Source: Rariglobus sp967755175 (GTDB lineage Bacteria > Verrucomicrobiota > Verrucomicrobiia > Opitutales > Opitutaceae). Taken from it: 17,350 bases of DNA. How positions within the stretch are numbered: position 1 is the first letter of the stretch; each line of letters starts with the position of its first letter. Shown in pieces: positions 1 to 7,418 of this stretch. The DNA is taken from assembly GCA_967755175.1 (NCBI GenBank), contig CBRAFO010000081.1, forward strand, positions 1 to 17,350. Direction: 5' to 3'. The notes below the pieces were generated by a model that did not search any database, was not told the DNA's origin, and was given only the letters and a program-made list of their open reading frames with translations. The position numbers and the translations under genes are program-made.

Positions 1-1922
1 ACGGAGCCGTCCTTCGGGTTTTTATTCAGCCAGAAAATCTCGTCGCCGTGCTCGACGAACGAAGGCTTGTGCTCCTCGGTCGCCGGCAACGCCAAGCCAA
101 GATCACTAATAACCGTGAGGAACGTCTGCAGGTCTTGACCGAGCTCGCGCGCCATCGCGCTGACCTCAGCCGAAACGCCACTGCCGCGCTTGTTCGGATT
201 GAGCAGCAACCGCATCGCCGCCAGCGGTGCATTCGACGACGCAGCCACTGCGGGTGCCTCTGCGGACACCGGAGCCAACGAGCCCGGCTCCGAACTCGTC
301 TGATCCGCCACCGGCGTAGAAACGACCTCGGTCGCAACCGACACCGGTTCCGCGACCGGAGCGGTCGAAGCCGACTCGACGTTCACGAGTTCGGCATTGG
401 CCGGTGCGAGGTTCGCCGACTCGGGATTAGCAACCGGCGCCGAAATTTCGACCTCCGCCCCACCCTGCGTTTTCGGCTCCGTGCTGGCGGCGTCCGCTGC
501 GCTCTCTACGCTCTCGGGAGGCAATTCTCCGTTCGCCGACGTGGCGCCACGCGCCTCGTCACCGTTGATCCAGATGCCGCCGCGACTGTCTTTGTTCAGC
601 CAATACACATAGCCGCCGATGGTCGTCTTGACGGGCTTGTCGTTCGCACTTTCCGGCACGAGCAGACCGAGCGCCGCGAACGCGGTCACGAGATCGGCTT
701 CGGACTGTTTCAACGCGCGCGCCAAATAAACGGTGCTGCCGGAGTAACCCGGACCACGGCGGTTGCGCCGCATCTGCGGACGAATCGCCGCGAGGAACTC
801 CTCGCCCTGCGGAAGCGGAACGGCAGGAGCGTCCGGTTTAGCCTGACCGCCTTCGTTGGCAGATTCAGATCCGGACACGGGCGCAGGCGCACCTTCGGAC
901 GTTGCCTCGCCTACATCGGACGTAGAAGCCACGGCTGTCGGCGCGGGTGCGTTCGCCGCCTGGGCGGCGCGGGCGGCCTGCGCGGCTTCGCGTGCAGCTT
1001 GGGCTGCTTCGCGTGCGGCTTGGGAGGCGGCTTGAGCGGCGGCGCGACGTGCCTCGTGTTCCGCCCGACGGGCGGCTTGTTCAGCCTCACGCGCGAGGCG
1101 CTCGGCTTCGCGTTTGGCCAAGGCGGCCTGTTCGGCGGCGGCCTCTTCGACGAGAACCGCAGCGGCGGGATCGTTAGGATCGAGCTTCTTTGCTTGAACC
1201 GTGCGATATACCGGACGCGGCTTTTCGCGGGTGTTTAAGAACAGCTCGTGACGGTTGTTAAGGTTCAACCAGTAGAGTTCGCCCTCGAATTCAATATGCT
1301 CGGGCGGCGCGTCCTCGGTCTCGGGAATGACGAAGCCGCACTCCTTGAGCGCACCAATGAGGTCGCCCTCGCTCTGCTCCCAGCGCTTGGCCAGGAACGT
1401 GACGCCGACCGACTGGCCCGGGCCGCGCTGATTCTTGCGGAGGTGGGGTTTGATCGCCTCGAAGAAGGTCGGCAGATCGTCGTCGAGGTTGTCCCAATTA
1501 TCCCAGTCATCGCCTTCTTCGGCGGCATCGGGATCGCCGTCGCGCTCGGTGTCGCGCAGCTTGCGGAACCCATCCTCGGGCGCGGCGGTTTCGGAGACGA
1601 TCGAGCTCGGCTTTTCGGCGGCGACGTCCGCACCGCCATTGCCGGCAGCCGGAGTGTTGCCCTGAAATTTCGCAGCGAACTCAGCGCGAAGTTTATCGGC
1701 CTCGATTTTGGCGGCGGCGGCGGCGGCGCTTTCGAGGGTCCAGTCGCGCAACGTGGTGCGGCGAGCGATACCATTAAAAGCGAGCGGGTTGGTCGGAAGA
1801 GTCTGGTAGCTGATGATCTCCCACTCGTCCTTGCCGAGCTGGTTGAGATAGGACTCCAAGAGAGCGGGTGTCGCAAAGCCATGCGGGCCGCTGGTGATAT
1901 GCTTGTATTCCCAAAGAGACAT
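1..1922 (-). CDS. Repeat-module protein with N-terminal DUF4177-like segment and WLN winged-helix-like modules (partial, 3' end outside window)
   Basis: The frame opens at ATG 1922 (protein start MSLWEYKHIT) and stays open for 640 codons to the window edge, so the C-terminus is missing. Residues 3-55 (WEYK, then LLESYLNQLGKDEWEII, then GIARR) resemble the small DUF4177 fold. Three related modules follow at about 150-229, 374-452 and 567-640. Each has a basic loop (NQRGPG, NRRGPG, NKRGSG), a helix pair with LA or MA then S/QDL, the ending LGxxxP, and a strand with YWLN or FWLN. This looks like a winged helix-turn-helix, so nucleic-acid binding is inferred only. Between modules 1 and 2, residues about 258-323 form a charged, alanine-rich helix rich in REAAQAA heptads. 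The linkers are acidic or Pro/Ala/Ser-rich. No signal peptide is visible. The gene is divergent from the FAD monooxygenase, with a 77-nt gap and no Shine-Dalgarno site. The frame assignment is firm; the function is unknown. Confidence 0.85.
   Translation of the reverse strand, partial: MSLWEYKHITSGPHGFATPALLESYLNQLGKDEWEIISYQTLPTNPLAFNGIARRTTLRDWTLESAAAAAAKIEADKLRAEFAAKFQGNTPAAGNGGADVAAEKPSSIVSETAAPEDGFRKLRDTERDGDPDAAEEGDDWDNWDNLDDDLPTFFEAIKPHLRKNQRGPGQSVGVTFLAKRWEQSEGDLIGALKECGFVIPETEDAPPEHIEFEGELYWLNLNNRHELFLNTREKPRPVYRTVQAKKLDPNDPAAAVLVEEAAAEQAALAKREAERLAREAEQAARRAEHEARRAAAQAASQAAREAAQAAREAAQAARAAQAANAPAPTAVASTSDVGEATSEGAPAPVSGSESANEGGQAKPDAPAVPLPQGEEFLAAIRPQMRRNRRGPGYSGSTVYLARALKQSEADLVTAFAALGLLVPESANDKPVKTTIGGYVYWLNKDSRGGIWINGDEARGATSANGELPPESVESAADAASTEPKTQGGAEVEISAPVANPESANLAPANAELVNVESASTAPVAEPVSVATEVVSTPVADQTSSEPGSLAPVSAEAPAVAASSNAPLAAMRLLLNPNKRGSGVSAEVSAMARELGQDLQTFLTVISDLGLALPATEEHKPSFVEHGDEIFWLNKNPKDGS
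973..1035 (-). repeat. Three 21-bp tandem units coding for alanine-rich heptads
   Basis: Units at 973-993, 994-1014 and 1015-1035 are similar 21-mers inside the partial left-edge gene. Read on the minus strand they encode seven-residue repeats of the type REAAQAA within a longer Ala/Arg/Glu helix. They are best explained as coding repeats forming a long single helix or coiled coil, and are unrelated in sequence to the non-coding 21-bp array near 9 kb. Confidence 0.6.
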
Positions 1923-1985
1923 AAAAAGTGGTGTTGCCGGGGTAGCGAGGGTAACGCATCCCAAATGCCTTCGTCCTTGCGAGCC

Positions 1986-1991
1986 TATAAT
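1986..1991 (+). promoter_or_regulatory. -10 box TATAAT for the FAD monooxygenase, probable leaderless transcript
   Basis: A perfect TATAAT lies at 1986-1991, and the ATG of the next gene begins at 2000. A start site about 7 nt past the -10 box would fall at or just before the ATG, giving a leaderless mRNA. No Shine-Dalgarno sequence lies between them. The -35 region at 17-nt spacing (AAATGC, 1963-1968) is poor. The 1923-1999 gap is shared with the divergent gene, for which I see no convincing promoter. Confidence 0.5.
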
Positions 1992-1999
1992 CTGACCCG

Positions 2000-3160
2000 A
2001 TGCCTCCCCTAGGTGAATTCCGCACGCCGGTTCTGATTGCCGGCGGAGGTATCGGCGGGCTTGCCGCCGCGCTGGCTCTCCAACAACGCGGCATTCACGC
2101 CATCGTTTGCGAACGGGCTGCGGAACTCCGCGAGGTCGGCGCCGGCCTCTTGTTGTCACCCAACGCCGTGCACGTGCTCAAGTTACTCGGGGTGCTGGAT
2201 GAAGCCGTGACTCACGGCCGGACGATTGATGAATGGCGTATTCTTAATGCGCACGGTCGCCCTCTCCACCGGCTGCGCCCCAGCCGGGGCAAACGCCTGC
2301 CCGCGCTGAGCCTGCATCGTGCAGAACTGCAAAAGCTCCTACTTACCCGGCTCAACCCGACGTGCCTGCGGCTGGGCTTCGAGGTTGCTGCCTTTTCCGA
2401 AAACCTCACTGGCGTGCAAGTAACCGCACACTCCAGGGCCACGCTCGAAGGCGCCGCCCTGATTGGCGCGGATGGGCTCCGTTCGTGCGTGCGCCGTGCG
2501 GATCAAAGCAACGACCCATTGCGCGATTGCGGCTACTCCGGCTGGCGCAGCGTCGTGCCTTTTATTCCTCGCGGCTATGAAGGCGGCTGGCTCAGCGAAT
2601 CGTGGGGCGAAGGGAAACGCTTCGGCATCTCCCCGCTCGGGGACGGGCGCTGCTATTGGTATGCCACAGCCAATCATCAGCCCGGTCATCCTCCGTCCGG
2701 AAAATCCCGCAAAGACGAGCTGCTTGCCGCCTTCGGCCACTGGCATTCGCCCATCCCCGAACTCATCGCCGCCACTTCGGACGACAGCATTTTGCTCAAC
2801 CCGATTCTTGATCGCCGCGTGCAAATGAACGCCACCGGAACATCCCGCGTAACCCTGCTCGGCGATGCCGCTCACCCGATGACGCCCAACCTCGGCCAAG
2901 GTGCGTGTCTCGCGCTGGAAGATGCCTGGATTCTCGCCCGTGAAATCAACACCGCGCCAACGCTTGTCCAAGGGCTGCGTCGTTACGAAACCATCCAACG
3001 CACACGCGCCACATGGATTTCCCGCGCCTCGCACGCGCTCGGTTGCATCATCCAACTGGAGCACCCCGCTGCGTGTGCGTTACGTGACGCCGGACTGCGC
3101 CTGACCCCGGAATTCGTAAGCGACCTCACGATGCGTCCGCTTTTCTCGTTCCAAGGCTGA
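2000..3160 (+). CDS. FAD-dependent monooxygenase (aromatic/zeaxanthin-epoxidase-like family)
   Basis: This 386-aa protein is a complete group A flavoprotein monooxygenase of normal length. It has the N-terminal Rossmann motif GGGIGG (15-20) for ADP binding, followed by an acidic residue at the end of strand 2 (CERA, 37-40). SPNAVHVLKLLG (53-64) is typical of the family. The ADG motif (157-159), involved in FAD/NAD(P)H binding, and GDAAHPMTPNLGQG (288-301), which contacts the flavin ribityl chain, are both intact. Such enzymes use NAD(P)H and O2 to hydroxylate or epoxidise a substrate; close relatives include salicylate and urate hydroxylases and zeaxanthin epoxidase. The substrate cannot be read from sequence. 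There is no signal peptide or membrane segment, so it is probably cytosolic. The start at 2000 is supported by the TATAAT box just upstream and by the Rossmann strand beginning at residue 10. It converges with a membrane di-iron oxygenase gene across a strong hairpin. Confidence 0.9.
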   Translation: MPPLGEFRTPVLIAGGGIGGLAAALALQQRGIHAIVCERAAELREVGAGLLLSPNAVHVLKLLGVLDEAVTHGRTIDEWRILNAHGRPLHRLRPSRGKRLPALSLHRAELQKLLLTRLNPTCLRLGFEVAAFSENLTGVQVTAHSRATLEGAALIGADGLRSCVRRADQSNDPLRDCGYSGWRSVVPFIPRGYEGGWLSESWGEGKRFGISPLGDGRCYWYATANHQPGHPPSGKSRKDELLAAFGHWHSPIPELIAATSDDSILLNPILDRRVQMNATGTSRVTLLGDAAHPMTPNLGQGACLALEDAWILAREINTAPTLVQGLRRYETIQRTRATWISRASHALGCIIQLEHPAACALRDAGLRLTPEFVSDLTMRPLFSFQG

Positions 3161-3182
3161 TTCGGTAAATTTGCCGGCGCAG

Positions 3183-3213
3183 TGGCGGGGAGTGACAGCG
3201 TCACTCCCCGCCA
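3183..3213. terminator. Perfect 14-bp inverted repeat between convergent genes
   Basis: The arms TGGCGGGGAGTGAC (3183-3196) and GTCACTCCCCGCCA (3200-3213) are exact reverse complements around an AGC loop. The hairpin sits 22 nt past the stop of the FAD monooxygenase and 5 nt past the stop of the convergent oxygenase. Its position suggests a bidirectional transcription end or mRNA-stabilising stem. No T-run follows on either strand, so it is not a canonical intrinsic terminator. Confidence 0.65.
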
Positions 3214-3218
3214 GGCAC

Positions 3219-4106
3219 TCAGGGCACACGCACCGGTTTCACGCCCTGGGCGGCCAAATAACCATCCAACCTCCTCGCAAGCTCCGGCCACTGATGAGAC
3301 GAAACCGAGGGATAAAGATGGTGCTCCAAGTGATAGGTATGCTGCAGGAAAACTTCGGGCAGCCAACGCCCACGCACGGCATGCGTTTGCTGCAACACCG
3401 TTTCGCCGTGCGCCCGGTGCGGCAGCCAGACCGTCGCGAACGGATACAACCACCCGCTCGTCAAAACCAGTCCGACATACACGAGTAAAACCGGCGTGTG
3501 CGGCCACAGCCAAACGCTCGCCGTGATCACGCCGCCAACCCACACCGCCTCCGCAACCATCCAGCGACGTTCATCCCGGCGAGCGCGTTTCCACGCCCAC
3601 CCAAACAAACGCGGCTGCAAGCTCACGCCCTCCAGCAACGCGCGCCACCACGGCATGTGCGCCGCCGCTCCTTCGATATCATCGTGCTCCGGAAACCGGC
3701 GATGATGGTGCAGGTGCGTGAGCCTGAACGCATGTCCACTCCGCAACACCAGCGCCTCGATCACCGCCAGCAGGATCTCGTTCAACCCACGTGGCAGCCC
3801 AAGCGTGCGATGCACCAGATCGTGCGACGTCGAAACATACGTGATGAACATCAACCCGGCGACCGATGCCACCGCCGGCACCCACCAGCCCTGAGCCGCG
3901 AAGACGAAATACAAAGCGAAACACGTCAGCGGCCTCACCACCGACAACACCCGTTGCCCGTTCGACACCTGGAGCAAATCACGCCCCAGCTCCTCAATCC
4001 GAGGAAGCACCACCTTGGGATCAACAGAGTCCATTGATCTCAAGGTGGTTCGTTTCAGTCGGTTAGCCAAGAACTCCCTCGGGAGGTCTTGGCGAACGGG
4101 TCTCAT
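3219..4106 (-). CDS. Membrane di-iron oxygenase, fatty acid desaturase / carotenoid ketolase-hydroxylase type
   Basis: This 295-aa protein has the three histidine boxes of the membrane fatty acid desaturase superfamily: HDLVH (95-99), HLHHH (131-135) and HLEHH (259-263). These bind two irons and activate O2. An extra WLPHRAHG (227-234) before the last box recalls the LPHR..H element of CrtW-type beta-carotene ketolases. Hydrophobic spans at about 52-92, 107-122, 185-201 and 204-225 fit an integral inner-membrane enzyme. Fatty acid desaturation, carotenoid ketolation and carotenoid hydroxylation all remain possible. The ATG at 4106 overlaps the stop of the upstream TPR gene as ATGA, which favours coupling. 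A second ATG at 4034 (MDSVDPK, residue 25) is a plausible alternative, because residues 1-24 are polar and carry no recognisable feature. The gene is the last of a minus-strand run and ends beside the 3183-3213 hairpin. Confidence 0.85.
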   Translation of the reverse strand: MRPVRQDLPREFLANRLKRTTLRSMDSVDPKVVLPRIEELGRDLLQVSNGQRVLSVVRPLTCFALYFVFAAQGWWVPAVASVAGLMFITYVSTSHDLVHRTLGLPRGLNEILLAVIEALVLRSGHAFRLTHLHHHRRFPEHDDIEGAAAHMPWWRALLEGVSLQPRLFGWAWKRARRDERRWMVAEAVWVGGVITASVWLWPHTPVLLVYVGLVLTSGWLYPFATVWLPHRAHGETVLQQTHAVRGRWLPEVFLQHTYHLEHHLYPSVSSHQWPELARRLDGYLAAQGVKPVRVP

Positions 4107-6847
4107 TCAGACTCAGACGCCGCACGCCACTGGTAGAGAGTATCGAGGGAACGGGTGATGCCATCCAAGATCTCGTGCTTTGCCAGTCGTCCGGACGGCG
4201 TCTGCGGATGCGCCTGCGCACGTGCCATCATATCGTTCATGTCATTATCATCGTCGTCGCGCACTTTGGCTTTTGTCGCCTTATCCCCCAGCGGCAGGAG
4301 TTTTTCGGGAACGATTAACCCAGTCGTTAGCGTCGCGGCATACGCCTGCCACAACGCCGGCAAATCACGCACCATCGAAGTTTCGGAGTCGGTATGCCGA
4401 CCCGCGGGGTCGAGCGCCAGCAACTTGAACGCCACGCGGTCCCGCTCCGCACGAGGACGCAGGGTATTGGGCAACACGCCAGCGAGCTTTTTCCACGCAT
4501 TCAGATAACCGGGATCAGCAGTGACGGCCTTGGTGAAGTAATCCGCCGCCTCCTCCCAGCGCTCCTGCTCCGTGCGCAAGTATCCCAACAGATAATACAC
4601 TTGGGGCTTCACGGTCGGCTTGCTCGCCAGATCGATGAACACCTTCTCCGCGATGGATTGCGCGCCCTCGCCAGCAAATGCCTGCTCGCAGCCGAAACAG
4701 TGGCTTTCCACCTGGCCAAAGCTGTCGGGCATCAGTTCAAACGCGCGCTTGTAGTGCTCGGCCGCCTCGGCGTTGCGATTCTCCTTGGCCAGTTGCCGGG
4801 CCAGTCGCGACTGGATGCAATACGCATCGGAGAACGATTCCAGCGCGAGTTGATATTCCTTGATGGCGCGCGTCACCAAGCCGGCCGAAGCGAGGTCGTC
4901 CGCGTTTTCCGAACGGCGGATTGCCGCGAGCACGCCCGCCAGAAATTCCGCCTGCGCCGTATCGCCCCGCTTCAACGCGACTTCGCGCAGCACGGCGTAG
5001 GCGCGCATGCGATCATTCTTCGGCTGTTCGCCGTCGGAGGGATCGATCGCGATCGCGCGCTTCACCGTCGCCTCCGCCTCGGAAACCGTGCCGGCGGCGA
5101 GTTGCAACGACGCCAACCAGATCAACGGGCGCTCCTCATAATGGTCGCCCGCCGCGAGCTTTTCCAAGAACGGCGTCGCCTTCGCTCCACGGATGCGGGT
5201 GTAGAGTGCATAAGCCGGATCATAACCTCCGTTTTTGATCAACTCGGCTTCGATGACCGCGATCGCCTCGTCACCTCGGCCGACCGCTTGCAACGCTTCC
5301 GCCGTGACCAGCGGCAACGCACGCCAAGGCGCACTCGACTCATCAAGCGCTTGGGCCAAGTCCTTTTTGTCCCAATGGGGAGACTCGGCCAGCAGTGCCA
5401 ACACCTCGGCATGGCGCCCCTGTCGCCCGAGCACATCGGCAAGTTGCTCCAAGGTGGTCTCCAGATTGGGGCGCTCCTCGCGTTCGCCTTCTTCGTGCAG
5501 GCCCTCGCGGACGGCGGGTTTCTCACCAGCAGCGAGTCGCGCGCGCAGGATTTCCTCAATCAGTGCAAAATTACCCGCGTCGAGGTGCGGAGAGGCAAAG
5601 GCGTTGAACAAGCCATTGTTCTTCCAAGCAGGCCCGGTGGTTTTCTTGAAATCCGCGAGGAGCTTGTCGCTCCACGTTTTTGCGAGCTCGGGGCGCGGCA
5701 GCGACTTGGCCAAAAGGAAAAGCCGGGTGGCCGACTCCGCCCATTCCGTCGCCCACCGTTTTTCGTCGGCAGCCGGACGCGAATCCATGGGCGGCGTGAG
5801 AATCGCCAAGCCGTCATCGATCTTCTCTTCGCCGATCAGCGCCCAGCCATGGCGGGTTTGCCAGACTTTGGCCGACTCGGTTCCCTTCGGTGCAGCCGCG
5901 GCCTGCTTGGCCGCAAACGTGGTGAGTTCTGAGGTGCGATTCGCCGGTCCGGCCAAATCCTTCAACGCGGTCCAGCCTTGCACGTTTTGAGTATCACCAA
6001 AGGCCCGCATCACCAAATCCCAAGCCGCTGCCGCGACTTCTTCCGTCACGTGGGCATGATAAGGCAACCCGGAGCTGTCCGGCCCCGCTTGGGTGATGAG
6101 AGGCACCGCCTCGTCCATGCGACCGGAAGCCGCCAGCGCATAGGCCAGCGAGGCGAGATTCCGGTTACGGCTCCAATCGGAATCACCTGTCTGTTTCACG
6201 GCCAGATCGGGAAACTGAAGTTTTACCGCGTCATACAAGACCACCAACTCGCGCGCAGCCCCGGTATCTACGGTGTCTCCCGGCCAGCTCAAAAGCGACC
6301 AGGGCAGACGTGCTGGCTTCAGCTTGCCCGCAAGGAGCATGCGTCGCGCAAGCCCGCCGGTGCGGCTGCCCGGGCTGAGTTCGATCTTCACCGGCAAGGC
6401 ATACGCCTCTGTCAACAGTTTCTCGGTCTCGGCCTCGCCGATCCACGTCGCCACATCGGGCATGTCCACACTGCGGTATTCTGTTTTGGGAGCCTTGCCG
6501 AATTCCGCCGCGAGATCGGCATCCTGGAGCGCGATCTGCAAGTCCCGCTCCTCGCCGTAATAACCACAAAAATATCCCAGCGCACCGGCGGCTTTCTTGA
6601 AGGCCAACTTACGCTCTGGCTCCGCTGTTTTCGTTTCCTTCATGGCCTTCTGAGCCTCCTGATAGGTGGCCATCAGCTGAGTATATTCGCGGCCCAGCTT
6701 TATGAGCTCAGCTAGCCGTTCCTCGCCGCCGTAACGCGCGGCGAGCACAGCGCGCGGCGTGGGCCGATACGTGTCGAGTTCCTCGCGCAACACTTGAACT
6801 CGCTCCGCAGGCGAATCCGCGAGCCACAGACCCAGCTTCTTGTTCAA
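4103..6847 (-). CDS. Large TPR-repeat protein (914 aa), TTG start overlapping upstream stop
   Basis: This is a long, mostly helical protein with scattered tetratricopeptide repeats. The clearest TPRs are at about 650-710 (A.EHYKRAFELMPD) and 745-790 (YYLLGYLRTEQERWEEAADYFTKAVTADP split over one repeat). Other helical pairs with bacterial-TPR character fill residues 200-640 (for example LASLAYALAASGRMDEAVPL). TPRs are scaffolds for protein contacts; no catalytic motif is visible. A CFGC pair occurs near 715, and an acidic patch RDDDDND lies near the C-terminus. The frame opens at TTG 6847, whose last two bases form part of the preceding gene's TGA (TTGA overlap). The first in-frame ATG lies nearly 60 codons further in, so TTG or a fusion with the preceding ORF is more likely. 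There is no signal peptide of its own, but the preceding ORF has one. The 3' end overlaps the di-iron oxygenase start by 4 nt. Confidence 0.88.
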   Translation of the reverse strand: MNKKLGLWLADSPAERVQVLREELDTYRPTPRAVLAARYGGEERLAELIKLGREYTQLMATYQEAQKAMKETKTAEPERKLAFKKAAGALGYFCGYYGEERDLQIALQDADLAAEFGKAPKTEYRSVDMPDVATWIGEAETEKLLTEAYALPVKIELSPGSRTGGLARRMLLAGKLKPARLPWSLLSWPGDTVDTGAARELVVLYDAVKLQFPDLAVKQTGDSDWSRNRNLASLAYALAASGRMDEAVPLITQAGPDSSGLPYHAHVTEEVAAAAWDLVMRAFGDTQNVQGWTALKDLAGPANRTSELTTFAAKQAAAAPKGTESAKVWQTRHGWALIGEEKIDDGLAILTPPMDSRPAADEKRWATEWAESATRLFLLAKSLPRPELAKTWSDKLLADFKKTTGPAWKNNGLFNAFASPHLDAGNFALIEEILRARLAAGEKPAVREGLHEEGEREERPNLETTLEQLADVLGRQGRHAEVLALLAESPHWDKKDLAQALDESSAPWRALPLVTAEALQAVGRGDEAIAVIEAELIKNGGYDPAYALYTRIRGAKATPFLEKLAAGDHYEERPLIWLASLQLAAGTVSEAEATVKRAIAIDPSDGEQPKNDRMRAYAVLREVALKRGDTAQAEFLAGVLAAIRRSENADDLASAGLVTRAIKEYQLALESFSDAYCIQSRLARQLAKENRNAEAAEHYKRAFELMPDSFGQVESHCFGCEQAFAGEGAQSIAEKVFIDLASKPTVKPQVYYLLGYLRTEQERWEEAADYFTKAVTADPGYLNAWKKLAGVLPNTLRPRAERDRVAFKLLALDPAGRHTDSETSMVRDLPALWQAYAATLTTGLIVPEKLLPLGDKATKAKVRDDDDNDMNDMMARAQAHPQTPSGRLAKHEILDGITRSLDTLYQWRAASESE

Positions 6848-7335
6848 TTTTCTTGGAGTTGCTCCGCGGAATTGCGCGCCTGCCAGTCGGATCTGTCATT
6901 GGATTTGTGGGCGCGAAGTTGCTCCGCCCGTTCGCCGAGTGCCTTGCGCTCCGCCCGCAATTCGGCGGCCGTCCCCGCATCAGCGGAGCCCAATGCGAGG
7001 GCCTCGATACGAGCCAGTTTTCTGAAAAGATACTCGGAGGGATTTTGATCAAAAGCTGGTGCCGAGGAAACCCAAGCGGTCGCCTGGTCGAGCGCCGCCG
7101 GCCACTTCGCCGGTTCGCTGCCCACCGCAAAAACGGACCCGCTCCGGTAGGGCCGATAGTTCTTCCCCGGCAGCGGCTGCCAACCGAGGTCGGCGCTCAA
7201 TGCGGGCGGCACTGAAAACTCGGTGGACACGTCATCGGCCGAAAACACCGGTCCAACCAAAATCGTCCCGACAACGGTCGATCCCAACAGTCGAGCAATC
7301 CACGAAACACCACCCAACACGCGGTAATTACACAT
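6844..7335 (-). CDS. Short exported protein of unknown function; possible N-terminal part of the TPR protein
   Basis: From ATG 7335 this frame gives 163 aa. Residues 1-35 look like a signal peptide: basic residues (R5, R15), a hydrophobic core (LLGSTVVGTILVGPVF), and a likely cut after VFSA. The mature part has an early GWQPLPGKNYRPYRSG segment and a charged helix (AELRAERKALGERAEQLRAH). The frame is open upstream to 7515, but those codons overlap the hydrolase stop and look non-coding, so 7335 is preferred. No family is recognised. The stop overlaps the TTG start of the TPR gene in the -1 frame, and both flanking segments are helical and charged. A single exported protein of about 1077 aa, interrupted by a frameshift or sequencing error, is therefore a real alternative. 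Confidence 0.65.
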   Translation of the reverse strand: MCNYRVLGGVSWIARLLGSTVVGTILVGPVFSADDVSTEFSVPPALSADLGWQPLPGKNYRPYRSGSVFAVGSEPAKWPAALDQATAWVSSAPAFDQNPSEYLFRKLARIEALALGSADAGTAAELRAERKALGERAEQLRAHKSNDRSDWQARNSAEQLQEN

Positions 7336-7372
7336 AAAAACAAGGGGTTGAAAAACGCACTGCCACCCCACC

Positions 7373-7389
7373 ACCGCGCGCAACGCGGT
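7373..7389 (-). terminator. Weak GC-rich hairpin after the hydrolase gene
   Basis: ACCGCG (7373-7378) and CGCGGT (7384-7389) pair around a 5-nt loop in the 83-nt gap between the hydrolase stop and the short exported ORF. There is no T-run on the minus strand, so termination is uncertain and the four minus-strand genes may share a transcript. Confidence 0.2.
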
Positions 7390-7418
7390 AGCAACAACGC
7401 AATCGCCCGGTTGCAGAA

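Noticed and set aside
48..2012. Long plus-strand open frames over the left-edge gene
   Set aside because: They are Arg-rich, low-complexity translations antisense to a coherent minus-strand frame that has repeated modules and a natural start at 1922.
4394..5932. 512-codon plus-strand open frame opposite the TPR gene
   Set aside because: Its composition is typical of an antisense shadow of GC-rich coding sequence, and it has no recognisable domain. The TPR frame on the minus strand explains the region.
6838..6856. Programmed -1 frameshift site between the exported ORF and the TPR ORF
   Set aside because: No X-XXY-YYZ slippery heptamer or strong downstream stem is seen, so a programmed shift is not claimed; the 4-nt overlap or an indel explains the junction equally well.
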